A stretch of DNA of 64,000 nucleotides from Streptomyces lavendulae subsp. lavendulae (GTDB lineage Bacteria > Actinomycetota > Actinomycetes > Streptomycetales > Streptomycetaceae): positions 2,790,001-2,854,000 of the forward strand of contig NZ_CP024985.1 in the NCBI RefSeq assembly GCF_002803845.1, written 5' to 3'. This document shows, piece after piece, positions 8,989 through 19,838 of this stretch (its first letter is position 1; each line of letters opens with the position of its first letter). The position numbers and the translations under genes are program-made. The notes beneath the pieces are model-generated. The model was not told the origin of the DNA. It searched no databases and saw only the letters and a list, made by a program, of their open reading frames with translations.

Positions 8989-9015
8989 CGCCGGGCGGCC
9001 TCGGGCCGCCCGGCG
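8989..9015. terminator. Bidirectional terminator, methyltransferase/ftsH
   Basis: Perfect 12-base inverted repeat (CGCCGGGCGGCC and its complement) with a three-base loop, filling the 35 bases between two convergent genes. Confidence 0.7.
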
Positions 9016-10932
9016 CTACTTCTCCAGACGGGTGATCCCGGCCGCGGCGTACGCCGCCTTCTCGTCCAGGGTCTCGTGGGCGAGCAGGGCCTCGGCCAGG
9101 GCGTCGAGTTGCGGGCGGTGCTCGCGCAGGACGCGGCAGGCCTCCTCGTAGCACTCGTCGACGATCCGGCGCATCTCGTGGTCGACGGCGTCGAGGGTGG
9201 CGGGGGCGGCGGCGAGGCCGTAGGGGCTCTGTCCGTCGGAGGGGATGGCGGTCAGGCGTCCGACGCGCTCGCTCATGCCCCAGCGGCCGGCCATGCCGCG
9301 GGCGATGCCGGTGACCTGTTCCAGGTCGCTCTCGGAGCCCGTGGTGATGACGTCGTAGACGACGTGCTCGGCGGCCATGCCGCCCAGTGCGCCGATGATG
9401 CGGCCGCGGAGGTAGTCCTCGGTGTAGGCGTACCGGTCGGCGTCCGGGGCCGAGAGGGTGACGCCGAGCGCGCGGCCGCGGGGGACGATGGTGATCTTGC
9501 GGACGGGGTCGGCGCCCGGGCGGAGCATGCCGAGCAGGGCGTGCCCGCTCTCGTGGTAGGCGGTGCGGCGGCGCTCCTCGTCGGGCATCACCAGGGACCG
9601 CTCCGCGCCCAGCTGGATCTTCTCCAGGGCCTCGGACAGGTCGGCCGGGGTGACCTGGTCGCGCCGTCGCTTGACGGCCAGCAGGGCGGCCTCGTTGGCG
9701 AGGTTGGCGAGTTCGGCGCCCGTCATGCCCGGCGTGGTCCGGGCCACCCGGGTCAGGTCCACGTCGGGGGCGAGCGGGATGTCCCGGGTGTGGATGCGCA
9801 GGATGGCCGCCCGTCCGTCGCGGTCGGGCGGGGAGACGACCACCGTGCGGTCGAAGCGGCCGGGGCGGGTGAGCGCCGGGTCCAGGACGTCGGCCCGGTT
9901 GGTGGCGGCCAGCACGATCACGCCCTCGGCGCCGGAGAAGCCGTCCATCTCGGTGAGGATCTGGTTCAGGGTCTGTTCGCGTTCGTCGTGGCCGCCCACG
10001 CCGGCCCCGGCGCCGCGGGCCCGGCCGATGGTGTCGATCTCGTCGATGAAGATGATCGCGGGGGCCACCTTGCGGGCCTCCGCGAACAGTTCGCGCACCC
10101 GTGAGGCGCCCACGCCGACGATCATCTCGATGAACTCGGAGGCGGAGGCGGAGAAGAAGGGCACGCCCGCCTCGCCGGCGACGGCCCGGGCCAGCAGGGT
10201 CTTGCCGGTGCCGGGCGGGCCGGACAGCAGGACGCCGCGCGGCATCCGGGCGCCCATCCGGCGGTACTGTCCGGGGTTCTTCAGGAAGTCGACGACGTCG
10301 TTCAGCTCGCCCTCGACCTCGTCGATGCCCGCCACGTCCTCGAAGGTGGTGCGCTTGGCGCCCGCCAGCTCCACCGGTTTGGGCGGGGCCTTGCGGCCGA
10401 GGGCGCCCATGCCGCCCATCCCCGAGCCCATCCGCCGGGCGATGACCACCCACAGGAGGACCAGGAGCAGCATGGGGGCGAGGGAGAGCAGCAGATTGGC
10501 GAGGAAGCTGCGCTGTACGACGACCGGCGAGGCGGTCACGGTCACGTTGTGCTGGGTGAGGTTGGCCCACAGCTGGTCGTCGGCGAACGCGGGGCGCTGG
10601 GTGGTGAACTTGGTGTAGTCGCCCTTGCCGTCGGGGAGGGGCTGCGCGGACTTCAGCTCGCCCTGGATGGCGTCGCCCTTGGAGTAGATCTTCGAGACGT
10701 TGCCGGCGGCGACCTGCTTGCTGAACTCCGTGTACGAGACGACCGGTTCGTCGCCCTCGTTGAAGAAGGACAGGACCACGTTGGCGATCAGGTAGACGAT
10801 CAGCGCGGTGAGGATCAGCCCGCGCCAGCCGCCGGGCATCCGTTTCCTGGGTGGCGGTGCGGGCGGGGCGCCCTCCGAACGCCAGGGGGTGTCGGCCCGG
10901 TCGCGCGGCGGTACGGGGGTGGGGCTGGGCAC
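9016..10932 (-). CDS. ftsH: ATP-dependent zinc metalloprotease FtsH
   Basis: Membrane-anchored AAA+ protease that extracts and degrades membrane and regulatory proteins. The 638-residue product has two membrane segments (about 35-57 and 143-165) flanking an extracytoplasmic FtsH_ext domain, Walker A GPPGTGKT (about 237-244), Walker B IIFIDEID, the second region of homology [20 protein letters not shown], and the zinc site HESGH (about 459-463). It is probably the second FtsH in Streptomyces, because another copy lies near ftsZ-unlinked folate genes in S. coelicolor (known). It follows ffh on the same strand but is separated by a strong terminator. Confidence 0.93.
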   Translation of the reverse strand: MPSPTPVPPRDRADTPWRSEGAPPAPPPRKRMPGGWRGLILTALIVYLIANVVLSFFNEGDEPVVSYTEFSKQVAAGNVSKIYSKGDAIQGELKSAQPLPDGKGDYTKFTTQRPAFADDQLWANLTQHNVTVTASPVVVQRSFLANLLLSLAPMLLLVLLWVVIARRMGSGMGGMGALGRKAPPKPVELAGAKRTTFEDVAGIDEVEGELNDVVDFLKNPGQYRRMGARMPRGVLLSGPPGTGKTLLARAVAGEAGVPFFSASASEFIEMIVGVGASRVRELFAEARKVAPAIIFIDEIDTIGRARGAGAGVGGHDEREQTLNQILTEMDGFSGAEGVIVLAATNRADVLDPALTRPGRFDRTVVVSPPDRDGRAAILRIHTRDIPLAPDVDLTRVARTTPGMTGAELANLANEAALLAVKRRRDQVTPADLSEALEKIQLGAERSLVMPDEERRRTAYHESGHALLGMLRPGADPVRKITIVPRGRALGVTLSAPDADRYAYTEDYLRGRIIGALGGMAAEHVVYDVITTGSESDLEQVTGIARGMAGRWGMSERVGRLTAIPSDGQSPYGLAAAPATLDAVDHEMRRIVDECYEEACRVLREHRPQLDALAEALLAHETLDEKAAYAAAGITRLEK

Positions 10933-11003
10933 GGGGCCTCCTTATGCCGTCCTCCCGGCCGACCTTAGGCGACAAACAGGACGTATGCCCCCGCAGGAAA
11001 CGG

Positions 11004-11039
11004 GAGGGCCCCGGCCGTGCGTGCACGGCCGGGGCCCTC
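11004..11039 (-). terminator. Terminator of ffh
   Basis: Perfect 17-base stem (GAGGGCCCCGGCCGTGC and its complement) with a very short loop, 30 bases beyond the ffh stop codon, followed on the minus strand by CCGTTTCC. Confidence 0.85.
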
Positions 11040-11068
11040 TTCGCGTACCCGGGTACGCCTGCCCGGTG

Positions 11069-12640
11069 CTACTTCATGAACTTCTTGAACTCGTCCGGCA
11101 GGTCGAAGTCCTGACCGCCCTGGCCGCCCGTGGGCAGGCCGAACGGGTTGCCGCCGGCGGCGGGCTCGATCGCCTGCGGGCCCTGCTCGCGCCGGGCCGC
11201 GGCCGCGGCCTCCTCTTCCTTGCGCTTCATCGGGTTGCCGCTCTTGCGCTTGCCCTTGGCCTGCTTGACCTGCTTCTTCTGCCGGCCGGGGCCGCCGCCC
11301 ATCCCGGGGATGCCGGGCATGCCCGGCATGCCGCCGCCCTGGGCCATGCGGGACATCATCTTGCGGGCGTCGAAGAACCGCTCGACCAGCGACTTGACGG
11401 CGCTGACCTCGACGCCGGAGCCCTTGGCGATGCGGGCGCGGCGGGAGCCGTTGATGATGTGCGGGTCCTGGCGCTCGGCCGGGGTCATCGACTTGATGAT
11501 CGCGGCGGTGCGGTCCACGTCGCGCTCGTCGATGTTGTTGATCTGGTCCTTGATCTGGCCCATGCCCGGCAGCATGCCGAGGAGCTTGGAGATGGAGCCC
11601 ATCTTGCGGACCTGCTCCATCTGGGCCAGGAAGTCGTCGAGCGTGAACTCCTTGGGACCCTTGGCGAGCTTGGCCGCCATCTTCTCGGCCTCGGCCTGCG
11701 AGAAGGTCTTCTCGGCCTGCTCGATGAGGGTGAGCATGTCACCCATGTCGAGGATCCGGCCCGCCATGCGGTCGGGGTGGAAGGCGTCGAACTCGTCGAG
11801 CTTCTCGCCGTTCGAGGCGAACATGATCTGCTTGCCGGTGACGTGCGCGATGGAGAGCGCGGCACCGCCCCGGGCGTCGCCGTCGAGCTTGGAGAGCACC
11901 ACGCCGTCGAAGCCGACGCCGTCACGGAAGGCCTCCGCGGTGTTGACGGCGTCCTGGCCGATCATCGCGTCGACGACGAAGAGGATCTCGTCGGGGCTGA
12001 CGGCGTCGCGGATGTCCGCGGCCTGCTGCATCAGCTCCTGGTCGATGCCGAGGCGGCCGGCGGTGTCGACGATGACGATGTCGTGCTGCTTGGTACGGGC
12101 GTACTCGACGGAGTCCTTGGCCACCTGGACCGGGTCTCCGACGCCGTTGCCGGGCTGCGGCGCGTAGACGGCGACACCGGCGCGCTCGGCGACCACGGAG
12201 AGCTGGTTGACGGCGTTGGGGCGCTGGAGGTCGCAGGCGACGAGGAGCGGGGTGTGACCCTGCCCCTTGAGCCAGAGGCCGAGCTTTCCGGCGAGGGTGG
12301 TCTTACCGGCACCCTGGAGACCGGCCAGCATGATCACGGTGGGCGCGGTCTTGGCGAAGCGCAGCCTGCGGGTCTCGCCGCCGAGGATGGAGACCAGCTC
12401 GTCGTTGACGATCTTCAGGACCTGCTGGCCGGGGTTCAGCGCCTTGCTGACCTCCTCGCCACGGGCCCTTTCCTTGACGTTCGCGATGAAGGAGCGGACG
12501 ACGGGAAGCGCGACGTCGGCCTCAAGGAGGGCGATACGGATTTCCCGCGCCGCAGCGTCGATGTCCTGCTCGGAGAGGCGGCCTTTGCCCCGGAGGGACT
12601 TGAAGGTCGCGCTGAGGCGGTCGGAAAGCGTATCGAACAC
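11069..12640 (-). CDS. ffh: Signal recognition particle protein Ffh
   Basis: SRP54 GTPase that binds the 4.5S RNA and hydrophobic signal sequences on the ribosome and delivers them to FtsY. The GTG at 12640 (MFDTLSDRLSATFKSLRG) has a GAGGAA ribosome-binding site and gives 523 residues. The N domain is followed by the G domain (P-loop GLQGAGKTT at 107-115, DLQRPNAVNQL, DTAGRL, SKLDGDARGGAAL) and a Met-rich M domain (MMSRMAQGGGMPGMPG). The C-terminus has Lys- and Ala-rich linkers. The receptor gene ftsY lies about 7 kb away on the same strand. Confidence 0.97.
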   Translation of the reverse strand: MFDTLSDRLSATFKSLRGKGRLSEQDIDAAAREIRIALLEADVALPVVRSFIANVKERARGEEVSKALNPGQQVLKIVNDELVSILGGETRRLRFAKTAPTVIMLAGLQGAGKTTLAGKLGLWLKGQGHTPLLVACDLQRPNAVNQLSVVAERAGVAVYAPQPGNGVGDPVQVAKDSVEYARTKQHDIVIVDTAGRLGIDQELMQQAADIRDAVSPDEILFVVDAMIGQDAVNTAEAFRDGVGFDGVVLSKLDGDARGGAALSIAHVTGKQIMFASNGEKLDEFDAFHPDRMAGRILDMGDMLTLIEQAEKTFSQAEAEKMAAKLAKGPKEFTLDDFLAQMEQVRKMGSISKLLGMLPGMGQIKDQINNIDERDVDRTAAIIKSMTPAERQDPHIINGSRRARIAKGSGVEVSAVKSLVERFFDARKMMSRMAQGGGMPGMPGIPGMGGGPGRQKKQVKQAKGKRKSGNPMKRKEEEAAAAARREQGPQAIEPAAGGNPFGLPTGGQGGQDFDLPDEFKKFMK

Positions 12641-12747
12641 GGTGGTCGCGATTCCTCGGGTCGGGGGCGTGGTGGTCGTCCCCCAGGGTATCGGGCCACG
12701 CCGCCTGCCCGGCCCTGCGGGAGGCAATCCCCCGCCCGCCCCCCGCT

Positions 12748-12779
12748 CCGGCTCCCCGGGGCGGACCCCGGGGAGCCGG
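12748..12779 (-). terminator. Terminator of glnD
   Basis: Perfect 14-base stem (CCGGCTCCCCGGGG and its complement) around a CGGA loop, 19 bases beyond the glnD stop. Confidence 0.8.
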
Positions 12780-12798
12780 ACGGGACCCGGTGCGGGGT

Positions 12799-15243
12799 CT
12801 AGGACAGGGCCGCCTCCACCGCGGCGGCCAGGGCGGCGGCGTCGGCCCCGGACAGGGGTTTGCCGTCGGTGTCGACCACGTACAGGGTGTCCACCGCGTT
12901 GGCGCCCAGCGTCGAGACGTGGGCGCTGCGCACCCGGACCCGGCGGGACTCCAGCGCGCGCCCGATGCGGTGCAGCAGCCCCACCGCGTCGGGCGCCCGC
13001 ACCTCCAGCACGGTGGCCAGCGAGGAGACGTCGGGGACGACGGCCACCCGGGGCGGCGGCGGGACCACTCCGCGCCGCCTCGGGTACGCCGCCTCGCGGT
13101 CGGCGAGCCGCGCCGGGACGTCCAGCGAGCCGTCCAGCGCCCGGACCAGGTCGGTCCGCAGCCGGGCGGCCTCCGGCAGGGCCCCGTACTCCGCGGCCAC
13201 CCGCCAGCGCAGCACCAGGGCCTCCCCCAGCCGGTCCGGCAGCTCCAGGAAGCGCAGCTCGGCCGCCCGCACGGTCAGCCGGTGCAGCGCCAGGACCCCG
13301 GCCGCGGCCGGGAGCACCCCCGGCTGGTCGGGGACGGCGACGACGAGTTCGACCCCGACGGCTTCCTCCTCCTCCCGGCGCGCGTGGAGCATGAGCACCG
13401 GCTCCCCGGTGCGCAGGGCCTCCACCGCCAGGCGCTCCTGTTCGGTGGTCGGGATGTCCGGCTCGGAGGCGTCGGGCGGGGAGCCGCTGAGGACGGCGGC
13501 GACCCGGGCCACGAGGTCGGCCACGAGGGAGCCCCGCCAGGTGCTCCAGGCGGCGGGTCCCGTCGCGAGCGCGTCGGCCTCGGTGAGGGCGTGCAGGATC
13601 TCCAGGGTGCCCGTCGAGCCGACGGCCGCCGCCACGGCCCGCACGGTGGCGGGGTCGTCGAGGTCGCGCCGGGTCGCGGTGTCGACCAGCAGCAGGTGGT
13701 GGCGCACGAGGGTGCCGAGCACGGCGATGTCCTCGGGGTCGAAGCCCACCCGGGCGGCCATGTCGCGGGCGATGGTCTCACCGGCCACCGAGTGGTCCCC
13801 GGGCCAGCCCTTGCCGATGTCGTGCAGCAGGGCCGCCATCAGCAGCAGGTCGGGCCGGCTCACCCGGCGGGTCAGCGCCGAGGCCCGCACGGCCGTCTCG
13901 ATCAGGTGCCGGTCGACCGTCCAGGTGTGCACGGGGTTGCGCTGGGGCCGGCAGCGCACCCGCTCCCAGTCGGGGAGCAGCCGGGTGATCAGCCCCTCGG
14001 CCTCCAGCGCCTCCCACACGGCCACCGTGGGCTCCCCGGCGCCCAGCAGGGTGAGCAGCTGTTCCCGGGCCTCGGCCGGCCAGGGCACCGGCAGTGGCCG
14101 GGCCCGGTCCGCGAGGCGGCGTACGGCGTGCAGCGAGACGGGCAGGCCCGCCTGGGCGGCGGCGGCGCCGAAGCGCAAGGGCAGGACGGGGTCCCGCTCG
14201 GGCCGGGCGGCGAGGGCCAGCACGGCCTCCCCGTCGGACTCCACGACGCCCTCGGCCAGCGGTGCCCGTTCGCCGGCGGGCGCGCCACGGGTGCCGAGGA
14301 GTCCGCGCAGCCGGGGCCGGGCGGTCCGGGCCCGCAGCACCCGGCCGACCTCGCGCCAGGTGACGTCGCCCGCGTAGGAGATCACCCGGGCGGCCTCGTA
14401 CACCTCGCGGAGCAGGGCGTCGGCGTCGAGCAGGCCGAGGCGGGCGGCGACCTGGGGCTGCTCCTGGAGGGAGAGCCGGTCGGTGGCCCGGCCGGTGACC
14501 AGGTGCAGCGCGTCCCGCGCGTCGAGCAGCCGCCGCCGGGCGTCGGCCAGTCCCTCGCGCGGGGCGTCGGCCAGCCAGGACGCGGCGACGGCCCGCAGGG
14601 CGGTGGCGTCGCGCAGTCCGCCGCGGGCCTCCTTCAGGTCGGGTTCCAGCAGGAAGCGCAGCTCACCGGCCCGCTCGGCGCGCTCGCGGCACAGGGCGTG
14701 CAGCTGTGGGAGCCGTTTGACGGCCTGGTTGCGCCAGTCGGCGAGGACGGAGGTGCGCAGCCCCGCGAGCAGCCCGGCGTCCCCGGCGACGAGCCGTGCG
14801 TCCAGCAGGCCGAGGTGGGCCTTGAGGTCCTCGGCTGCGGTCTTTCGGGCCTCGGCGGGGGTGCGCACCGAGTGGTCCAGGGCCAGGCCGAGGTCCCACA
14901 CGGGATACCAGAGGCGGTCGGCGAGCGCGGCGAGCGCCCGGGGTTCCGCCTTGCCGTCGTGGAGCAGCAGCAGGTCGAGATCGCTGCGCGGGGAGAGTTC
15001 CGCGCGGCCGTAGCCGCCGACGGCGACGAGGGCGGCGCCGCGTACGCCGGTCTCCCGCGCGGCTGCGGCGAACAGCGCGGACAGCCAGTGGTCGGACAGC
15101 GTGGACAGCGCGGAACGCCGCGAGGGCCCGGACCGCGACTCCTCCTGGAGGAGTCGCAGCCGGGCCGCGGCGTACCCGCTGGGTCCCGAGCCGTCCGGGC
15201 GGTCGTCGCCGGCTTCGTCGGTGGTCACTTCGACGCTCGTCAC
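12799..15243 (-). CDS. glnD: PII nucleotidyltransferase GlnD
   Basis: Modifies and de-modifies the PII protein GlnK in response to nitrogen status. In actinobacteria the modification is adenylylation rather than uridylylation (established in S. coelicolor and Corynebacterium). The GTG at 15243, 17 bases after the glnK stop, gives 814 residues. Visible domains are the nucleotidyltransferase site GGYGRAELSPRSDLD (about 77-91), an HD domain (LLHDIGKG and GDHSVAG, near 460-470), and two C-terminal ACT regions (for example DQPGVLPAAAGVL and PDAVGLLHRIGRAL) that sense glutamine. Last gene of amtB-glnK-glnD. Confidence 0.95.
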   Translation of the reverse strand: MTSVEVTTDEAGDDRPDGSGPSGYAAARLRLLQEESRSGPSRRSALSTLSDHWLSALFAAAARETGVRGAALVAVGGYGRAELSPRSDLDLLLLHDGKAEPRALAALADRLWYPVWDLGLALDHSVRTPAEARKTAAEDLKAHLGLLDARLVAGDAGLLAGLRTSVLADWRNQAVKRLPQLHALCRERAERAGELRFLLEPDLKEARGGLRDATALRAVAASWLADAPREGLADARRRLLDARDALHLVTGRATDRLSLQEQPQVAARLGLLDADALLREVYEAARVISYAGDVTWREVGRVLRARTARPRLRGLLGTRGAPAGERAPLAEGVVESDGEAVLALAARPERDPVLPLRFGAAAAQAGLPVSLHAVRRLADRARPLPVPWPAEAREQLLTLLGAGEPTVAVWEALEAEGLITRLLPDWERVRCRPQRNPVHTWTVDRHLIETAVRASALTRRVSRPDLLLMAALLHDIGKGWPGDHSVAGETIARDMAARVGFDPEDIAVLGTLVRHHLLLVDTATRRDLDDPATVRAVAAAVGSTGTLEILHALTEADALATGPAAWSTWRGSLVADLVARVAAVLSGSPPDASEPDIPTTEQERLAVEALRTGEPVLMLHARREEEEAVGVELVVAVPDQPGVLPAAAGVLALHRLTVRAAELRFLELPDRLGEALVLRWRVAAEYGALPEAARLRTDLVRALDGSLDVPARLADREAAYPRRRGVVPPPPRVAVVPDVSSLATVLEVRAPDAVGLLHRIGRALESRRVRVRSAHVSTLGANAVDTLYVVDTDGKPLSGADAAALAAAVEAALS

Positions 15244-15260
15244 CCAGGAGCTCCCGTCAC

Positions 15261-17129
<1,869 letters not shown>

Positions 17130-17171
17130 TCAATGAACAGGACTCGAAGGGCCCTGGAGCTCCGGGGAGGG

Positions 17172-18668
17172 CTAGACCGCCTCGGCGGCCTCGGGAAGCC
17201 GGGACGCGAGGAGGTCGGTGAGCCGGACCACCTCGGCGACGTCGCCGTATTCACGGGCGGCGCTGTCCACGGTCTTGCGGAGCCGGGTGTTCACCCGTTC
17301 GGAGCGTACCTTTCGCGCCACGTCGAGGGCGCGGTCCACGAGGACGGTGGCCTGCTCGGGTTCCTTCTGGAGCAGGTGGACGGTGGCCATGCCGATGAGG
17401 TTCAGGGCGTACGAGCGCTGGTGTTCGTCGTCCTTGGAGAACAGCTCGACGGCCCGCGCCATGACCGGTTCGGCGAGGGAGGCGTAGGTGGGGCTGCGTC
17501 CGGCGACGTAGGCCAGGTCCCGGAACGAGTGGGAGTTCTCGCCGTTGAGCTCGGCCTCGGAGAAGAAGCGGATCCAGTCGGGCTCGGGCTCGCCGTCGAA
17601 GCCGACGTCGGAGAAGGTGTCCTCGGCCATCCGCACGGCCCGCTTGCAGCGGCTCGGCTGGCCCATGTTGGCGTAGGCGCGGGCCTCCATCGCATACAGC
17701 ATGGCCTGGGTGCGGGGTCCGGCGCAGTCGCGGCTGCCGTACTGGGCGAGGTGGACGAGCTCCAGCGCGTCCTCCGGGCGGCCCAGGTGGATCATCTGGC
17801 GGCTCATGCTGGAGAGGATGTACGAACCGAGCGGCTTGTCGCCGCCCTCCTTCGCGGCGTGCAGCGCGAGGACGAAGTACTTCTGGGCCGTCGGGTGCAG
17901 GCCGATGTCGTAGCTCATCCAGCCGGCGAGTTCGGAGAGCTCGGCGGCCACCTTGAAGAGCCGCTTCATGACCGGGGCCGGATGGTTCTCCTGGAGCAGG
18001 TCGGTGACCTCGTGGAGCTGTCCGACGACGGCCTTGCGGCGCAGTCCGCCGCCGCACTGGGCGTCCCACTGGCGGAACATCACGGTGGTGGCTTCGAGGA
18101 GGCCCAGTTCCGGTTCGGTCAGCCGGGGCGGCCGCTGCCCGGGGCCGCGGCCCGCGGAGCCGCCGTCGGCGCGCACGCCGGGGTCGGCGGCCGGGGACGG
18201 GACGAGCCAGCGCTGCATGGGCTCGATGAGGGCGGGGCCGGCGGAGAGGGCGAGGGAGGTCCCGAGGAAGCCCCGGCGGGCCAGCATGAGGTCGCTGCGG
18301 GAGAACTCGCTGAGCAGTTCCACGGTCTGCGGGCCCGCCCAGGGCAGGTCGACGCCGGAGACGGAGGGGGTCTGGTGGGCGGTGCGCAGGCCCAGCTGCT
18401 CGATGGCGACGACCGAGCCGAACCGCTCGGAGAACAGCTCGGAGAGGATCCGGGGCACGGGCTCGCGGGGCTGCTCGCCGTCGAGCCAGCGGCGCACCCG
18501 GGAGGTGTCGGTGCTGATGTGGTGGGCGCCCATCTGCCGGGCGCGGCGGTTCACCTGGCGGGCGAGTTCGCCCTTGGACCAGCCGCTGCGGACGAACCAC
18601 GAGGTCAGCTGGACGTTCCTGTCCTCGGCGGCATCGCCACTCGTTCCGCTTGCGCCGCTGCCGCTCAC
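17172..18668 (-). CDS. nsdA: Negative regulator of differentiation NsdA
   Basis: Homologue of NsdA, which in S. coelicolor represses sporulation and actinorhodin production and lies next to amtB (established). The 498-residue protein has an N-terminal region resembling a helix-turn-helix (WSKGELARQVNRRARQ, DTSRVRRWLDGEQP) and a long helical, TPR-like C-terminal part (about 230-490). Unusually, residues 131-136 read RRGFLG followed by a short hydrophobic stretch, like a twin-arginine signal but internal. No enzymatic motif is visible; the molecular target is unknown. Confidence 0.88.
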   Translation of the reverse strand: MSGSGASGTSGDAAEDRNVQLTSWFVRSGWSKGELARQVNRRARQMGAHHISTDTSRVRRWLDGEQPREPVPRILSELFSERFGSVVAIEQLGLRTAHQTPSVSGVDLPWAGPQTVELLSEFSRSDLMLARRGFLGTSLALSAGPALIEPMQRWLVPSPAADPGVRADGGSAGRGPGQRPPRLTEPELGLLEATTVMFRQWDAQCGGGLRRKAVVGQLHEVTDLLQENHPAPVMKRLFKVAAELSELAGWMSYDIGLHPTAQKYFVLALHAAKEGGDKPLGSYILSSMSRQMIHLGRPEDALELVHLAQYGSRDCAGPRTQAMLYAMEARAYANMGQPSRCKRAVRMAEDTFSDVGFDGEPEPDWIRFFSEAELNGENSHSFRDLAYVAGRSPTYASLAEPVMARAVELFSKDDEHQRSYALNLIGMATVHLLQKEPEQATVLVDRALDVARKVRSERVNTRLRKTVDSAAREYGDVAEVVRLTDLLASRLPEAAEAV

Positions 18669-19076
18669 TGGAACGCCCCCATCCGCATCGCTTTCTTCAG
18701 CACAAACCCTGGCCGGGGCGGACGGCGCCGCCTGGGACCTTCACAGGTCCTCCACAGTTTGCCTCCGGCATACCCACGACTGGGCTCGCCTTCCGGGTTC
18801 GTGCACCGAAAGTAATCCTACGATCACCGCTGCCGCGAGGTCGATTCCAGAAACGCCACCATTCGCCACCCCTTCGAATGAACTCCCCACCGGCCAGGCG
18901 CGATTCACTTGACACCACGGCGAAACAGAACGGTTGGACGGGAGTGCGCAGGGGGCGCGCGCGGCGAGGAGTGCGCCGGGCGGCCCCGGTGGAAGGCGTA
19001 CTGCACCCGCCCGGCCGACCGGTGCCGCCGGCGTCGTAACCACCGGCGCGTCCGACCCGTTGGAGGGGGCATGGGC
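18669..19076. promoter_or_regulatory. Divergent intergenic region nsdA / PrimPol-like gene
   Basis: 408 bases without a supportable gene. On the minus strand TAGGAT (18820-18815) with TCGACC 18 bases upstream is a possible nsdA promoter. On the plus strand a perfect TTGACA at 18909-18914 is present but no good -10 hexamer follows it. The segment 18781-18920 is less GC-rich than its surroundings, as expected for promoters. Confidence 0.4.
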
Positions 19077-19745
19077 ATGGGCTTCACGATCGGCGGCAGC
19101 CGCGGCACCAAGGAGTTCCGTTCCGGCGTCCGGCGCCGCGGCCGGACATCGGAGTGCACCACCGTGGCGGAGTACACGGGACTGTGGGGCTGGGACGCGG
19201 TCCCCGGCGCCCGCGCCGCCGCTCCGGCCCGGGACTGCTCCTGCGGTCGTACGAACTGCGTCGCTCCGGGGGCGCATCCGCTGGGCTTCGCTCCCACCGT
19301 CCCCGGGGGCGCCACCCTCGACGAGGTCACCGAGATCTGGGGCGAGTACCCCGGTGCGACGATCCTGCTCCCCGTGGGCCGCGCCTTCGACCTGATCGAG
19401 GTCTCCGCGGAGGCCGGGCGGCGGGCACTGGTGCGGATGGAACGCATGGGGCTTCCGCTGGGGCCCGTCACGGTGACCCCGGACGGCCGTGCGCAGTTCT
19501 TCGTCGCCCCGGGCGCCGCCGCCGAGCTGCCGCAGCTGCTGTACCGGATGGGCTGGGACGACGCCGACCTGGACCTGCGCGCTCTGGGCCACGGCGCCTT
19601 CCTGACCGCGCCGCCCAGCGACCACGCGGGCCTGGGCCCGGCCGGCTGGCTGCGCCGGCCCGCGCTGGACTGTGCGGGCGGCCCGCCGCAGGCCCGCCTG
19701 CTGCTGGGCACCCTGGCCTACACCTGCCACCGCTTCCGGCGCTGA
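19077..19745 (+). CDS. Primase/polymerase-like (PrimPol N-terminal family) protein
   Basis: 222-residue protein of the Streptomyces family annotated as bifunctional DNA primase/polymerase. The ATG at 19077 is preferred over one at 19071 because GGAGGGGG lies at correct distance from it. Family landmarks are the Cys cluster CSCGRTNC followed by PGAHPLGF and a stretch like the AT-D-I-W motif (GATLDEVTEIWGEYPGA). Where active PrimPol domains have a DxD metal site this has FDLIEVSAEAG, and the later catalytic His is replaced (GRAQFFV). It is therefore probably not a polymerase; a regulatory or nucleotide-binding role is a guess. Confidence 0.75.
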   Translation: MGFTIGGSRGTKEFRSGVRRRGRTSECTTVAEYTGLWGWDAVPGARAAAPARDCSCGRTNCVAPGAHPLGFAPTVPGGATLDEVTEIWGEYPGATILLPVGRAFDLIEVSAEAGRRALVRMERMGLPLGPVTVTPDGRAQFFVAPGAAAELPQLLYRMGWDDADLDLRALGHGAFLTAPPSDHAGLGPAGWLRRPALDCAGGPPQARLLLGTLAYTCHRFRR

Positions 19746-19760
19746 GCCACCCTCGCACGC

Positions 19761-19797
19761 CAGTGCCCCCGCATCCGGCGCGGATGCGGGGGCACTG
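19761..19797. terminator. Bidirectional terminator, PrimPol-like gene/ftsY
   Basis: Perfect 17-base stem (CAGTGCCCCCGCATCCG and its complement) with loop GCG between convergent genes. Confidence 0.88.
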
Positions 19798-19838
19798 GCT
19801 ACGCGTGACGGGGCCGGGCCCGGGCCCGGGGCCGGTCC

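Noticed and set aside
8105..11026. A 973-codon open frame on the minus strand across proS, ftsH and others
   Set aside because: It is an off-frame shadow: composition is Arg/Pro/Gly-rich without domains, and the genuine genes in other frames show full motifs.
18909..18914. Perfect TTGACA hexamer as a promoter for the PrimPol-like gene
   Set aside because: No TANNNT-like hexamer at 16-19 bases.
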